Notes under the pieces: model-generated
Database searches by the model: none
Seen by the model: the letters and a program-made list of their open reading frames with translations, nothing else
What the model was told of the DNA's origin: nothing
Position numbers and translations under genes: made by a program
Shown here: one piece after another, positions 8,693 through 17,950 of the stretch
Numbering within the stretch: position 1 is the first letter of the stretch
Layout of the letters: each line of letters begins with the position of its first letter
Assembly: GCF_000756665.1 (NCBI RefSeq)
Contig: NZ_ARXV01000013.1
Coordinates: 52,923 to 116,922, forward strand
Source: Alcanivorax nanhaiticus
GTDB lineage: Bacteria; Pseudomonadota; Gammaproteobacteria; Pseudomonadales; Alcanivoracaceae
Length of the DNA stretch: 64,000 nucleotides
Direction of reading: 5' to 3'

Positions 8693-8732
8693 GACAGCCG
8701 CTTCACGTGACACGCATCATGCAGCACGCGTT

Positions 8733-8766
8733 AAAAAGCCCACCCGGGTAACCGGGTGGGCTTTTT
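8733..8766. terminator. Bidirectional rho-independent terminator
   Basis: A 15-bp perfect stem (arm AAAAAGCCCACCCGG, then its reverse complement) with a 4-base loop, flanked by A and T runs. It lies between the convergent genes ending at 8692 and 8790 and can serve both. Confidence 0.92.
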
Positions 8767-8789
8767 AGCGTCAGGCGCCAGGCCTTCAG

Positions 8790-9110
8790 TTACTGCTGTG
8801 CGGGCGCGGTGCACTGAAAGTCAGCGCTGATCGTCCAGCCTACACAGTCCCCATCCTGGGTTTCCGTCATACAGGATTGGCTGGGTTTGCCTGCAGGAAT
8901 GGCACCACTGTAGCCCCAGTTCTGGCATTGCCCTGAGGCTTTCTGCAAACCCTGCTGCCAGTCCGCTTTTGGGCTTTGCATCAAGCTGTAATCATAAGCC
9001 ATGACTACAGTGCCCTGAGCTTGGTCGCCACCGGCGACACGGATAGTGGCTGGTGTGGTACAGGCCATCAGAAATGTGGTGGCGGCAATGATCAATAAGG
9101 TAGAACGCAT
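8790..9110 (-). CDS. YecR-like lipoprotein
   Basis: A 106-residue protein with a lipoprotein signal (FLMAC, modified Cys17). The mature part has the YecR-like pattern GG-x6-GTVVMAYDY, SPKADW, CQNWGYSGA, and a C-terminal pair of cysteines ending DFQC. The family is known mainly from flagellated enterobacteria, where yecR is under FlhDC; no flagellar gene is nearby here. GGAG stands 7 bases before the ATG. Family assignment is from remembered motif pattern only. Confidence 0.6.
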   Translation of the reverse strand: MRSTLLIIAATTFLMACTTPATIRVAGGDQAQGTVVMAYDYSLMQSPKADWQQGLQKASGQCQNWGYSGAIPAGKPSQSCMTETQDGDCVGWTISADFQCTAPAQQ

Positions 9111-9143
9111 CTTTTGGCTCCGCTGTGTGATGGACTGGCGGGT

Positions 9144-10037
9144 TTAATCCCGATAGCGTTTGGACAGATCCCCGTAGGCGTCTACTCGGCGGTCGCGCAG
9201 GTAGGGCCAGATGCGACGTACGGATTCGCTGCGCTGCATGTCGATATCGGCCAGTAATACCTGTTCGCTGCCGCTGTCTGCCTGGGCAAGGAACTCGCCC
9301 TGTGGGCCACAGACAAAACTGTTACCCCAGAAAAGGATACCGCTCTCATCGGCGGGGCTCTGTTCAAATCCTGTACGGTTGGCAACCAGTACCGGCAGGC
9401 CATTGGCCACACCATGGGCTCGCTGGATCGTTATCCAGGCATCCAGCTGGCGTTGTTGCTCACCTTGGTCGTCATTAGGATCCCAGCCAATGGCGGTGGG
9501 GTAGAGCAGCAGATCTGCGCCGGCCAGGGCCATCAACCGTGCGGCCTCGGGGTACCATTGGTCCCAGCACACCAACAAACCCAGTTTTCCCACACTGGTA
9601 GGAATGGGGCTGAAGCCACTGCGGCCATTATTGAAATCGGCATCGCCAGGGGTGAAATAAAATTTTTCGTAGAAGCCTGGATCATCGGGGATGTGCATCT
9701 TGCGATAGATCCCTGCCAGACTGCCGTCCTTCTCCAGCACCACTGCGGTGTTGTGATACAGGCCAGTGGCGCGTTTCTCGAACAGGCTACCGACGATCAC
9801 TATGCCCAGCTCCTTGGCCAATGCTCCGAGCTGGTCAGTGCTGGGGCCGGGGATGCTTTCGGCCAGGTCGAAAACGCTGGTGTCTTCGGTCTGGCAGAAA
9901 TACAGACTGCGATGCAGTTCCTGAAGCATGACCAGCTCGGCCCCCTGGCTGGCGGCCTGACGGATCAATGACAGGGAATGATCCAGATTGGCGTTGAGGT
10001 CCGCACTGTTCTTCTGCTGGATAACGGCGACTCGCAT
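9144..10037 (-). CDS. aguB: N-carbamoylputrescine amidase
   Basis: A 297-residue nitrilase-superfamily enzyme that converts N-carbamoylputrescine to putrescine, CO2 and ammonia. The catalytic triad is visible as Glu40 (LQELH), Lys113 (YRKMHIPDD) and Cys157 (VCWDQWYPE); the segment around them is diagnostic for AguB. AGGAAGGA precedes the ATG. It lies 36 bases after aguA in the same direction, so the pair forms the two-step arginine decarboxylation route from agmatine to putrescine. Confidence 0.93.
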   Translation of the reverse strand: MRVAVIQQKNSADLNANLDHSLSLIRQAASQGAELVMLQELHRSLYFCQTEDTSVFDLAESIPGPSTDQLGALAKELGIVIVGSLFEKRATGLYHNTAVVLEKDGSLAGIYRKMHIPDDPGFYEKFYFTPGDADFNNGRSGFSPIPTSVGKLGLLVCWDQWYPEAARLMALAGADLLLYPTAIGWDPNDDQGEQQRQLDAWITIQRAHGVANGLPVLVANRTGFEQSPADESGILFWGNSFVCGPQGEFLAQADSGSEQVLLADIDMQRSESVRRIWPYLRDRRVDAYGDLSKRYRD

Positions 10038-10073
10038 GGGGCGTCCTTCCTGAATGAATGGAAAGCAGGGCGC

Positions 10074-11081
10074 CTACAAGGCGCCTTGAGGCAGTTGCAT
10101 GGTCACACAATGCAGGCTGCCATGTTGTTCGATCAAGACCCGGCAGTTGACCGGTGTCACTGTACGTTCACCGGCAACAGCGGCAAGGGCATCCATCGCG
10201 GGTTGATCCGTTTCACAGCCATAGACGGGCAGCAGGATCTTTTCATTAGTGATGAGGAAGTTGGCATAAGTGGCCGGCAACCGCTCACCCTCACGACTGT
10301 ACTGTGCTGTGGGCAAGGGTAGCGGGACCAGTGTCAGATGGTGAGCGTGTGCCAATGCCTGCAGTTCCTGTTCCATACGCTGAAGCGCTGGGTAGTGGCT
10401 ATCACTGCTATCCGTGCACTGCACATAAGCGAGAGTACGGGCATCCACAAACCGGGCCAGGGTGTCCACATGGGCGTCAGTGTCATCTCCCTCCAACTCG
10501 CCATGGTCCAGCCACCAGATGTCCTTTACACCCAATTGCGCCTTGAGCAAGTCAGTGAGTTCCTGTTCGGATAGCGTCGGGTTACGGTTGGGGTTACGCA
10601 GACAGTGACGAGTGGTCAGCAGATGGCCAAGCCCATCGGTATCGACTGCGCCACCCTCCAGTACTAGTTGCTGGGGGCGCAGAGGGAGGGACCAGGGCAG
10701 GGCGCTATTCAGTGCGTTATCTCGACTGGCATCAAACTTGCCACCCCAGCCGGTAAACGTGTAGTCCAGCAGTTCAACGCTTTCGTCTATTTCAACCGCC
10801 AAGGGGCCGAAATCCCGAGCCCAGGTGTCGTTATAGTCGGCGATAACCAGCTTGAGGCGTTCGGCAGATATGCCTCTCTGAGCGACCAGACGCTGGATAC
10901 GGTTGTGCAGACTCTCGTTGCGACAGACCAGCAACACATGTTCATGATCAAGCAGAGCGGCCAGTATATCCAGATAGCACTGTTCTGCTTCGGCAAGGTG
11001 GTCAGCCCAGTCGGTTTCCGGGTCGGGCCAAGCGAGCAGCACCCCCCACTGGGGGTGCCATTCAGGAAGAAATCGGCGCAT
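10074..11081 (-). CDS. aguA: Agmatine deiminase
   Basis: A 335-residue guanidine-modifying enzyme of the agmatine iminohydrolase family, converting agmatine to N-carbamoylputrescine and ammonia. It has the N-terminal WP-D signature (LLAWPDPETDW), the acidic HGELEGDDTDAHVD segment, and the nucleophile Cys325 in GSLHCVTMQ close to the C-terminus. It is followed by aguB; the pair forms one operon. No regulator (AguR) is adjacent. Confidence 0.93.
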   Translation of the reverse strand: MRRFLPEWHPQWGVLLAWPDPETDWADHLAEAEQCYLDILAALLDHEHVLLVCRNESLHNRIQRLVAQRGISAERLKLVIADYNDTWARDFGPLAVEIDESVELLDYTFTGWGGKFDASRDNALNSALPWSLPLRPQQLVLEGGAVDTDGLGHLLTTRHCLRNPNRNPTLSEQELTDLLKAQLGVKDIWWLDHGELEGDDTDAHVDTLARFVDARTLAYVQCTDSSDSHYPALQRMEQELQALAHAHHLTLVPLPLPTAQYSREGERLPATYANFLITNEKILLPVYGCETDQPAMDALAAVAGERTVTPVNCRVLIEQHGSLHCVTMQLPQGAL

Positions 11082-11126
11082 GTGAGATGGGTTCCATCAG
11101 GGGGCGGTCACGTGCGCGCGAGTGTG

Positions 11127-12092
11127 CTACTGACGGGCGCCCCAGTCAATATAGAAACCGCCGTCTTCTTCGGCTTCCTCAGCGGCCTCATCGACGGCCT
11201 CCGAGGCTTCTTCAGCGGCTTCCTTTGCACTGCTCTCTGCTTCTTTCTTGGTGTTATTCACCTTGGCTTCTGCTTCGGCTTTGCGGTCCGCCACGGCCTC
11301 TTCAGCAGAGGCTTTTGCGGCTTCTTCCTTGGCTTTGACAAGTGTGGCTTCGGTTTCCGCTCTGGCGGCAGCTTCTTCAGGGGTTTCCTGGCCAGCAATA
11401 ATGATGCGGCCGGTTACCGGGTCGAAGCGGAATTCGCTGTCATTTGCCGGTTCAGCAGGCGGCGTAGCGGCTGGAGCCGGGGTCGGCTCGGCCTGTGGCG
11501 CTGGCGCGGCTTCAGGAGCTGGTGCAGGCGCTGGGGCCGGTTCCGGTTTGGGTTCCGGGCTGGCTACGGTTTCGGTGGTAGCCTCTTCAGCTGCTTGTTC
11601 CGGTTCAGCCTGGGGTTGCTCAGCCGCAACAGGTTCTACGGGTGCTTCAGCTTCTGGTTTCTCTGGTGTATCCGTGGCTGCGCTATCCTCAGCAGAGATA
11701 AAGCGGCCAGTGATGGGGTCGAACGCCATCTCACCCTCTGCGGCTGGTGCGCTGCTTGGCTGAGGCGTAGTTTGCTCGGGGGCTGCCTGTACTTCTTTTT
11801 CTTCGATCGGGGGCAGGGCGGTTGTATCGGAAACGACTTGTGGGGCTTGCTGTGCTGGCCGATCCACTACGGTGTGCAGGCTGATGCCATTTTCGAAGTA
11901 AACCGTGAAACCGTTGTAGTTCCAGCGAGTGATGGCCGGGGTGCCGACCGGCCCGCGGGTGGAGTTCGGTGCGCCCAACTGGCTTCTTACCTGGGATTCT
12001 GTAAGGCCCCGTTTGGGGGGCTCTGCCGACAGCGCTGCAGCGGGCACCACCAGTGCTGCAATGGCCAGCAGCGGCATTATTCTCGTTTTCAT
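11127..12092 (-). CDS. Exported Ala/Pro/Glu-rich protein with an OmlA-like head
   Basis: A 321-residue protein with a signal peptide (MKTRIMPLLAIAALV...AAALSAE). Residues ~20-80 resemble an SmpA/OmlA-type domain (LTESQVRSQLGAPNS..W.Y.GFTVYFENG). A long Ala/Pro/Glu-rich stretch follows and includes two copies of FDPxTGRxI about 100 residues apart, then a charged helical Ala/Glu/Lys tail. The ATG at 12090-12092 has GGGGGA upstream; a TTG at 12107 is less likely. Probably periplasmic or envelope-spanning; function unknown. It sits 45 bases before aguA in the same direction, without obvious functional link. Confidence 0.65.
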   Translation of the reverse strand: MKTRIMPLLAIAALVVPAAALSAEPPKRGLTESQVRSQLGAPNSTRGPVGTPAITRWNYNGFTVYFENGISLHTVVDRPAQQAPQVVSDTTALPPIEEKEVQAAPEQTTPQPSSAPAAEGEMAFDPITGRFISAEDSAATDTPEKPEAEAPVEPVAAEQPQAEPEQAAEEATTETVASPEPKPEPAPAPAPAPEAAPAPQAEPTPAPAATPPAEPANDSEFRFDPVTGRIIIAGQETPEEAAARAETEATLVKAKEEAAKASAEEAVADRKAEAEAKVNNTKKEAESSAKEAAEEASEAVDEAAEEAEEDGGFYIDWGARQ

Positions 12093-12262
12093 TCTTTCCC
12101 CCGGCAAAGGTATTTTCTTTCGATATTAGAAAGTTAGACTCACTTATTCAACCATTTTGCCAGCTGCCAGACGCAGACCCGGTTCACAAAGACGAATCAG
12201 GTGGGATTTCTGCCCGATTGGCCGCAGTCTGGTCGTAGTATTTGTGTCGGGATTCGGGTTAA

Positions 12263-13507
12263 ATGCGCTCCATGTTCAGACCTCTCTCCGTATATATCGG
12301 GTTGCGCTATACCGGCGCTCGGGCCCGTAACAGTTTCATTTCGGTGATTACACTGATCTCTGCCCTTGGCTTGATGCTTGGGGTGGCGGTGTTGATCACC
12401 GTTTTGTCCGTCATGAATGGCTTTGATCGGGAGCTGCAAACCCGAATTCTTGGCATGGTGACCCATTTGTCGGTGCATGGTCGGGAGCCCGTCCAGGATT
12501 GGCAGGCGTTGGCCGAACGGCTCGACCACCATGATGAGATTGAGGCCGTTTCCCCCTTTGTGCAGCTGGAAGGCATGCTGACTCACCGTGGTGAAGTGGC
12601 GGGCGCTCTGATTCACGGGATTGAGCCGGAAGCCGAGCGCAAGGTTTCCATCGTTGGGGATTACATGGCCCAGGGAGAACTTGAGTCCCTGCAGCCTGGC
12701 GAATTCGGAATGGTGATCGGCTACGGCCTGGCAAGACGGCTGGACCTCAATCTTGGAGACAAGGTGACGCTGGTATTGCCTGAGGCCACGATTTCTCCGG
12801 CAGGGGTGATGCCTCGCTTCAAGCGTTTCACCATCACCGGCATTTTTCGGGTGCGTGCTGAAGTGGATTCCCTCTATGCCTATGTCAATGTGGAAGACGC
12901 TGCCAAGCTGGCGCGGGTGGCGGGTACGGTCCAGGGCTTGCGTTTACGTTTGAAGGACCTGTTTTCAGCGCCTTCCATTGGCTGGAAGCTGCAGCGTGAG
13001 CTGGGGCCGGGGTATTACACCAGTGACTGGACACGAACCCACGGCAACTTGTTCCAGGCGATCAAGATGGAAAAGACCATGATGACGTTGCTGTTGAGTT
13101 TTATTGTGGCGGTGGCGGCATTCAATATCATTTCCAGCCAGGTCATGCTCGTGACCGAGAAGCGCGGCAACATTGCAGTGCTGAGAACCCTGGGGGCTTC
13201 TCCTGGCGCGATCATGCGGATCTTCATGGTGCAGGGCACGCTGATCGGGGTGGTTGGTACCTTGCTGGGTACGCTGCTGGGGGTGCTTCTGGCAACCAAC
13301 ATCAGCAATCTCGCCGAGTGGATCGAGAAAACTTTCAATACCCGTCTCTTCGACGCCTATTTCGTTAATTATCTGCCTTCTGAGCTGCAGTGGGGGGATG
13401 TGACGACGATTGTATCCATCGCATTGTTTATCAGCTTTGCGGCGACTCTGTATCCTTCCTGGCGCGCCAGCCGGGTTCAGCCTGCGGAGGCTCTGCGATA
13501 TGAATGA
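12263..13507 (+). CDS. lolC: Lipoprotein-releasing system permease (LolC/LolE family)
   Basis: A 414-residue MacB-fold permease: one N-terminal membrane helix (about 25-50), a large periplasmic domain, and three C-terminal helices ending in [19 protein letters not shown], the LolC/E signature. The periplasmic loop [13 protein letters not shown] matches in position the LolC hook that recruits LolA. With LolD it extracts lipoproteins from the inner membrane. The end overlaps lolD by 8 bases. No second permease gene follows, so this protein may act alone as a LolF-type homodimer, or lolE lies elsewhere. Confidence 0.9.
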   Translation: MRSMFRPLSVYIGLRYTGARARNSFISVITLISALGLMLGVAVLITVLSVMNGFDRELQTRILGMVTHLSVHGREPVQDWQALAERLDHHDEIEAVSPFVQLEGMLTHRGEVAGALIHGIEPEAERKVSIVGDYMAQGELESLQPGEFGMVIGYGLARRLDLNLGDKVTLVLPEATISPAGVMPRFKRFTITGIFRVRAEVDSLYAYVNVEDAAKLARVAGTVQGLRLRLKDLFSAPSIGWKLQRELGPGYYTSDWTRTHGNLFQAIKMEKTMMTLLLSFIVAVAAFNIISSQVMLVTEKRGNIAVLRTLGASPGAIMRIFMVQGTLIGVVGTLLGTLLGVLLATNISNLAEWIEKTFNTRLFDAYFVNYLPSELQWGDVTTIVSIALFISFAATLYPSWRASRVQPAEALRYE

Positions 13508-14189
13508 TGCTGTTGTGCCCGTTTTGCAGGCTTCGCAGCTGGTCAAGTGCTACGAGGAAGGCCCCAATGAACTTGAGGTACTGCGGGGCGTGGATCTGAC
13601 CGTTCAGAAAGGTGACATTCTGGCCATTATCGGCGCGTCAGGCTCGGGCAAGTCGACCCTCCTGAATCTGCTGGGTGGGCTGGACTTTGCCACCCGTGGC
13701 AAAGTGATGATTGCCGGTAACGATCTGAGCACGCTCAATGATCGGGGTACCGGCCGCCTGCGCAATCGTTATCTTGGCTTTGTTTACCAGTTCCACCACC
13801 TGCTGCCTGAGTTCACTGCACTGGAAAATGTGGCTATGCCATTGCTGATCCGGGGCGACAAGCCGGCTGAATGTCAGGCCAAAGCGGCAGCTTTGCTGGA
13901 AAAGGTAGGGTTGGGGCATCGTCAGCGGCACAAGCCGTCGGCGCTGAGTGGTGGTGAGCGTCAGCGGGTTGCGATTGCCCGCGCGCTGGTGACTGAGCCG
14001 GCTCTGGTGATGGCGGATGAGCCAACCGGGAATCTGGATGAGCGTACTGCAGAACAGGTGCAGGCGTTGATGCTGGAGCTGAACGAATCTCTGGACACGG
14101 CGTTCATGATTGTCACCCATGACCGCGAGTTTGCTGCTCGTTGTCCGCAGCAGTATGAGTTGCATGATGGCTTGCTGAACCGCCTCTAG
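13500..14189 (+). CDS. lolD: Lipoprotein-releasing ATPase LolD
   Basis: A 229-residue ABC ATPase of the MacB/LolD class. Walker [10 protein letters not shown] (45-53), signature LSGGERQ (149-155), and Walker [14 protein letters not shown] are all intact. The ATG at 13500 lies inside the last codons of the permease gene, and the fold begins a few residues later, as in other LolD proteins. It energises lipoprotein transfer to LolA. The stop codon lies inside a perfect hairpin shared with the convergent gene. Confidence 0.95.
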   Translation: MNDAVVPVLQASQLVKCYEEGPNELEVLRGVDLTVQKGDILAIIGASGSGKSTLLNLLGGLDFATRGKVMIAGNDLSTLNDRGTGRLRNRYLGFVYQFHHLLPEFTALENVAMPLLIRGDKPAECQAKAAALLEKVGLGHRQRHKPSALSGGERQRVAIARALVTEPALVMADEPTGNLDERTAEQVQALMLELNESLDTAFMIVTHDREFAARCPQQYELHDGLLNRL

Positions 14190-14199
14190 GCGGTTCAGC
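14174..14199. terminator. Perfect hairpin over two convergent stop codons
   Basis: GCTGAACCGCC (14174-14184) and its exact complement (14189-14199) enclose a 4-base loop. The lolD stop (14187-14189) falls in and next to the loop, and the stop of the leftward DUF2062 gene (14195-14197) falls in the right arm. There is no T run, so it may stall or stabilise both mRNA ends rather than act as a classic terminator. Confidence 0.55.
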
Positions 14200-14797
14200 G
14201 GTTGTCAGTATCGTTATCCTGGCGGGCTGACTTGTCCTGCTCAGCCTGCATTTTCTGTTGTTCCTTTTCCGCTTTCCTCGCTTCCCGGCGCAGGCTGCGC
14301 TCACGGTTGCGTGCGCGCAGGTTCCAGCTGCGAATAATAGCCAGCCGCCAGGCGACTTTTACTGTCACATAGGCGGCCCCGCCAAACACCAGTGCACACA
14401 GGGTTGAGCCCAGCCACAGCGGGACCAGTTGTTCTACAAACCAGGCGACAGTGATCGCTTGATCGCTGTGCGGCGGCATCCCCAGTAGCCAGGCACCGAT
14501 CCGGTAATTGAAGTAGAAAATGGGTACATAGGTGACCGGGTTGGAAATCCATACCAGCATGACCGATAGCGGCAGGTTGCAGTGGAAGCGCACTGCCAGT
14601 ACGGCGGCCAGGCCCATCTGCAATGGAATGGGCAGGAGGCCGGCAAAAATACCGATAAAGGCGGCACCCGCCAGCGACCGGCGGTTGATGTGCCAGAGAT
14701 TGGGGTCAGAGAGTACCTCACCCAGAAAACTTAACGACTTGTGCTCACGCAGTCGTTCCGGTTTGGGCAGGTATTTACGAAAAATCCTTTTAGGCAT
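14195..14797 (-). CDS. DUF2062 membrane protein
   Basis: A 200-residue inner-membrane protein with the DUF2062 pattern: a polar N-terminus (PKPERLREHKSL), then FLGEVLSDPNLWHINRRSLAGAAFIGIFAGLLP split over hydrophobic helices, and the conserved WISNPVTYVPIFYFNY segment. About three to four membrane helices, then a strongly charged Arg/Lys/Gln tail. Function is unknown. In pseudomonads a gene of this type also lies between lol genes and comEC, as here. Confidence 0.82.
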   Translation of the reverse strand: MPKRIFRKYLPKPERLREHKSLSFLGEVLSDPNLWHINRRSLAGAAFIGIFAGLLPIPLQMGLAAVLAVRFHCNLPLSVMLVWISNPVTYVPIFYFNYRIGAWLLGMPPHSDQAITVAWFVEQLVPLWLGSTLCALVFGGAAYVTVKVAWRLAIIRSWNLRARNRERSLRREARKAEKEQQKMQAEQDKSARQDNDTDNR

Positions 14798-15040
14798 GTA
14801 TTCGCATCTGCTGGCCTTTGACGGCTAAAGGCGTTCCGGTTTCAGGTCAAGACTGGCACGAATGACGCTGGCAGCCTATCCGACCTTGGTTGTTTTTCTG
14901 CAATCACGCAACAGCGTTGTGGCAGCAGGCTTGCATCAGTTTGGGGAAAGGGCTTACCCGGCTGAGGCCTGCGGCTGGCTATTATGCCGACTCGAACTGA
15001 AAAGGCATACACCTGTCGCGGGATTCGTTTAGGGGCATTG

Positions 15041-17272
15041 ATGCGGAAATGGGGGATGGCACTGTCGATTATGGCAGGTTGCTGGTTTGGCACCCTGTGG
15101 CTTGTGGTGTTCCTGTTGCTGATGGCGCTGCTCGCTGGAAAGGGTCGCATCACCACCTGGTTGTGTTTGCCCCTGGCGTGCCTCTACGGTGTCTGGCATC
15201 TGCACAGCGGGTTGCAGCAGCGCTTGCCCGATGCTCTTGAGGGGAAGACGCTGACCTTTACAGGCCAAGTGATTTCCGTGCCGCAAAATCGCGAGCGCTT
15301 TCGGTTTGGTCGTTGGCAGCACGAGCAGCATTTTCTTTTCCTCGCCGATTCTCATCCGCAGTGGAGTGGCACCCACCGGATTCGAGTCAGTAGTTATGAT
15401 CCCGAGAAAAGGGTAAATGCTGGTGAGCGGTTGCAGGTGCAGCTACGGCTTAAGGCCGGGCGAGGGCAGTACAACGCCACGGGAATGGATCTGGCCCGCC
15501 ATGATCTGGCTGCCGGTGTCTCTGCCCGTGCCACATTGAAAGGGGCGGCAGTGATGGGGTCTGCCGGTGGGTTGGATTTCTGGCGGCAGCAATTGTCCGG
15601 ATCCGTATCTGCGGCGGTCGATTCGTCACCCGCTGCCCGTGCGGTGTTGCCGGCGCTGGTGGTCGGGGATCGATCGAGAATAGAAGGAGGCTTGCTGAGC
15701 GGGTTTCAGTCCACGGGAGCGGCGCATCTGTTGGCCATTTCCGGGCTGCATGTGGCGATTGTGGCCGGTGCAATCTGGTGGCTGGCGCGATTGCTCCTGG
15801 CCCCGTTGTGTCAGTGGCTATGGGCGCCCTGTCGGCGGCTGACACTACAGCAGCTGGCCTGGTTTCCCGCACTGGGGGCTGCCGCCCTCTATAGCGCGCT
15901 GGCCGGTTTCAGCCTGCCAACCCAGCGGGCGCTAATCATGCTGTCAGTCATGGCTGTTGCCAGCTGGTTGCGCCGTACAGGTTGCCTTCAATCCAGTCTG
16001 GGATGGGCCTTGTTGCTGGTATTACTGATAGATCCCTTGTCGGCATTGTCGGAGAGCCTGTGGTTGTCGTTCGGCGCAGTGGCAATCATTGCCATTCTCA
16101 TGGCCGGGCACGGTGGTCGTCGATTGATGTTGCTGTTACCTCTCATGATGGCGGTGCTGTCGGCGGCGCTGTTCTCACAGTGGTCGCTGGTCTCGCCGCT
16201 GGTCAATCTCGTGCTGATTCCCTTGTATTCCCTGTTGATCATTCCATTGACTCTGCTGGGGGCGGTAACGGGACTGGAGGTGCTGCTGGAAGCGGCAGGG
16301 ACCGGAGTTGAGCTTTCCGTGCTGGTGATGGAATGGTTGGTGCCGTTATCTGACAGCATGGCACCCTTCATGCCACTGCCCTCGGTGAGCAGTGCGCTGT
16401 GCCTGCTTGCCGGGCTATGTCTGCTGTTGTTGCCCGGTTTGCCTTTCCCGCGGCGCTTGTTGCCATTCTGGCTGCTGCCCTGGCTGACCCAGTCCTTGCC
16501 GCCGTTATCGGAAGGGCAGTGGGAGCTGACCGCATTCGATGTGGGGCAGGGGTTGGCGGTGGCAGTGCGTACCCGTGACCATCTTTTGTTGTATGACACC
16601 GGTGCGGCCTGGTCCGGCGGCAGCATGGCAGAATCTCTCATTGTTCCCTGGTTGTCCCGCTATGGTTTGAGTATTGATCGCCTGGTGATCAGTCATGGAG
16701 ATAATGACCACGCGGGAGGGCAGAGGGTGTTTGCTGACACGATCCCCCGGCTTAGTGGCGAGCCTACACGAGTGGCTGGAAGTGAGGCCTGCCGGGCCGG
16801 GCAGCAGTGGCACTGGGATGGGGTAACTTTTACCATGCTGTGGCCGTCCGTAACGACGTTTTCCGGCAATGATGCCAGTTGCGTATTGCTGGTGGAGGGC
16901 AATGGCTGGCGAGCGTTATTGCCGGGAGATATTGGCCGTGATGTGGAATACCGGATGCTGGGACAATGGCCACAGACGGATCTGCTGGTGCTTGCCCATC
17001 ATGGCAGTCGTTCCAGCACTTCAGCGGCATTGCTTCGCGAGGTGGGACCGCGTTGGGCGCTGGCCAGCGCTGGCTATCAGCATTATTTCGGGCATCCGCA
17101 TCCGCAAGTGCTGAAACGCCTGGAGGAGTCTGGAGTCACAGTTCTGCGAACAGATCAGGATGGCATGATTGTGTTTCGCGGGGGCGGCCCGGATAATGTG
17201 CCGTTTATAACAAAATGGCGCCATGATTTTGCCCGGCCCTGGCATCGACAGGCCGGCTGGCGTTTCTGGTAA
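15041..17272 (+). CDS. comEC: DNA internalisation protein ComEC/Rec2
   Basis: A 743-residue membrane protein. N-terminal helices and an OB-like soluble part (about 60-180) are followed by the Competence domain with many helices (about 210-490) and the motif LLAISGLHVAIVAG. The C-terminal metallo-beta-lactamase-like domain begins at LTAFDVGQGLAVAV and holds SHGDNDHAGG and LAHHGSRSST, the metal-ligand motifs. It forms the inner-membrane channel for single-stranded DNA uptake, and the lactamase domain probably degrades one strand. The ATG at 15041 has AGGGG just upstream; the frame is open back to 14984 without a ribosome site. Confidence 0.92.
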   Translation: MRKWGMALSIMAGCWFGTLWLVVFLLLMALLAGKGRITTWLCLPLACLYGVWHLHSGLQQRLPDALEGKTLTFTGQVISVPQNRERFRFGRWQHEQHFLFLADSHPQWSGTHRIRVSSYDPEKRVNAGERLQVQLRLKAGRGQYNATGMDLARHDLAAGVSARATLKGAAVMGSAGGLDFWRQQLSGSVSAAVDSSPAARAVLPALVVGDRSRIEGGLLSGFQSTGAAHLLAISGLHVAIVAGAIWWLARLLLAPLCQWLWAPCRRLTLQQLAWFPALGAAALYSALAGFSLPTQRALIMLSVMAVASWLRRTGCLQSSLGWALLLVLLIDPLSALSESLWLSFGAVAIIAILMAGHGGRRLMLLLPLMMAVLSAALFSQWSLVSPLVNLVLIPLYSLLIIPLTLLGAVTGLEVLLEAAGTGVELSVLVMEWLVPLSDSMAPFMPLPSVSSALCLLAGLCLLLLPGLPFPRRLLPFWLLPWLTQSLPPLSEGQWELTAFDVGQGLAVAVRTRDHLLLYDTGAAWSGGSMAESLIVPWLSRYGLSIDRLVISHGDNDHAGGQRVFADTIPRLSGEPTRVAGSEACRAGQQWHWDGVTFTMLWPSVTTFSGNDASCVLLVEGNGWRALLPGDIGRDVEYRMLGQWPQTDLLVLAHHGSRSSTSAALLREVGPRWALASAGYQHYFGHPHPQVLKRLEESGVTVLRTDQDGMIVFRGGGPDNVPFITKWRHDFARPWHRQAGWRFW

Positions 17273-17320
17273 CCCGACTGTGCCCGGCTGGGCAAGGTAG
17301 TGAGTAAGGGGAGAGTAAAG

Positions 17321-17950
17321 GTGCAGGATCTTTTGCAGTCCGGGGGCTGGATGATGCTCCCGATCCTGATCTGTTCAGTGGTGGCGTTGGCCATTGTCGT
17401 GGAACGTTTCTGGACATTGCGTCCCAGCAAGTTGGCGCCGGCGGATACCGTGCCGCAGGTTCAGACATTGCTCAAGCGTGGCCTCTTGAATGACGGCAAC
17501 CTGATCAAGTTGCGGGACAGCTCGCCGCTGGGCCGTATTCTGGCCACAGGATTGGCCAACGCCAAGCATGGCCGAGACATCATGAAAGAGAGTATTCAGG
17601 AGTCTGCCACCAGTGTTATCCATGAGCTGGAAAAGTTTCTCAGTACTCTGGGTTCGATTGCGGCGATTACTCCTCTGCTGGGGCTGTTGGGCACCGTGGT
17701 GGGGATGATTGATGTGTTTGCTGCCATCATGATTCATGGCACCGGTGATGCGGCCCAGCTGGCCGGCGGCATTTCCCAGGCGTTGCTGACCACCGCTGCC
17801 GGTCTGGTGGTGGCTATTCCTGCGATCTTCTTTCACCGCTTCTTTGTGCGCCGTGTGGAAGAAATTACCGTAGAGCTGGAACAAAGCGCGGTGCATGTTG
17901 TAGATCTGGTGCATGGTGACCGCGAAGCCGAGCCGGGAGAGAAGGCGTGA
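17321..17950 (+). CDS. exbB: ExbB/TolQ-family proton channel protein
   Basis: A 209-residue protein with three membrane helices (about 10-30, 105-130 and 150-175) and the conserved LLGLLGTVVGMIDVF and GISQALLTTAAGLVVAIPAI segments of MotA/TolQ/ExbB proteins. With ExbD it converts proton flow into work on an outer-membrane partner. A GTG at 17321 with AGGGGAG 7 bases upstream gives the typical start (MQDLLQSGGWMM); the GTG at 17300 is less likely. Overlaps exbD by 4 bases. No TonB gene is adjacent, so the partner system is not known. Confidence 0.9.
   Translation: MQDLLQSGGWMMLPILICSVVALAIVVERFWTLRPSKLAPADTVPQVQTLLKRGLLNDGNLIKLRDSSPLGRILATGLANAKHGRDIMKESIQESATSVIHELEKFLSTLGSIAAITPLLGLLGTVVGMIDVFAAIMIHGTGDAAQLAGGISQALLTTAAGLVVAIPAIFFHRFFVRRVEEITVELEQSAVHVVDLVHGDREAEPGEKA

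Noticed and set aside
10668..12137. A 489-codon frame opposite aguA and the Ala/Pro-rich protein
   Set aside because: Its Gly/Phe/Arg/Cys-rich composition is the complement of the low-complexity gene on the other strand; no coding signals.
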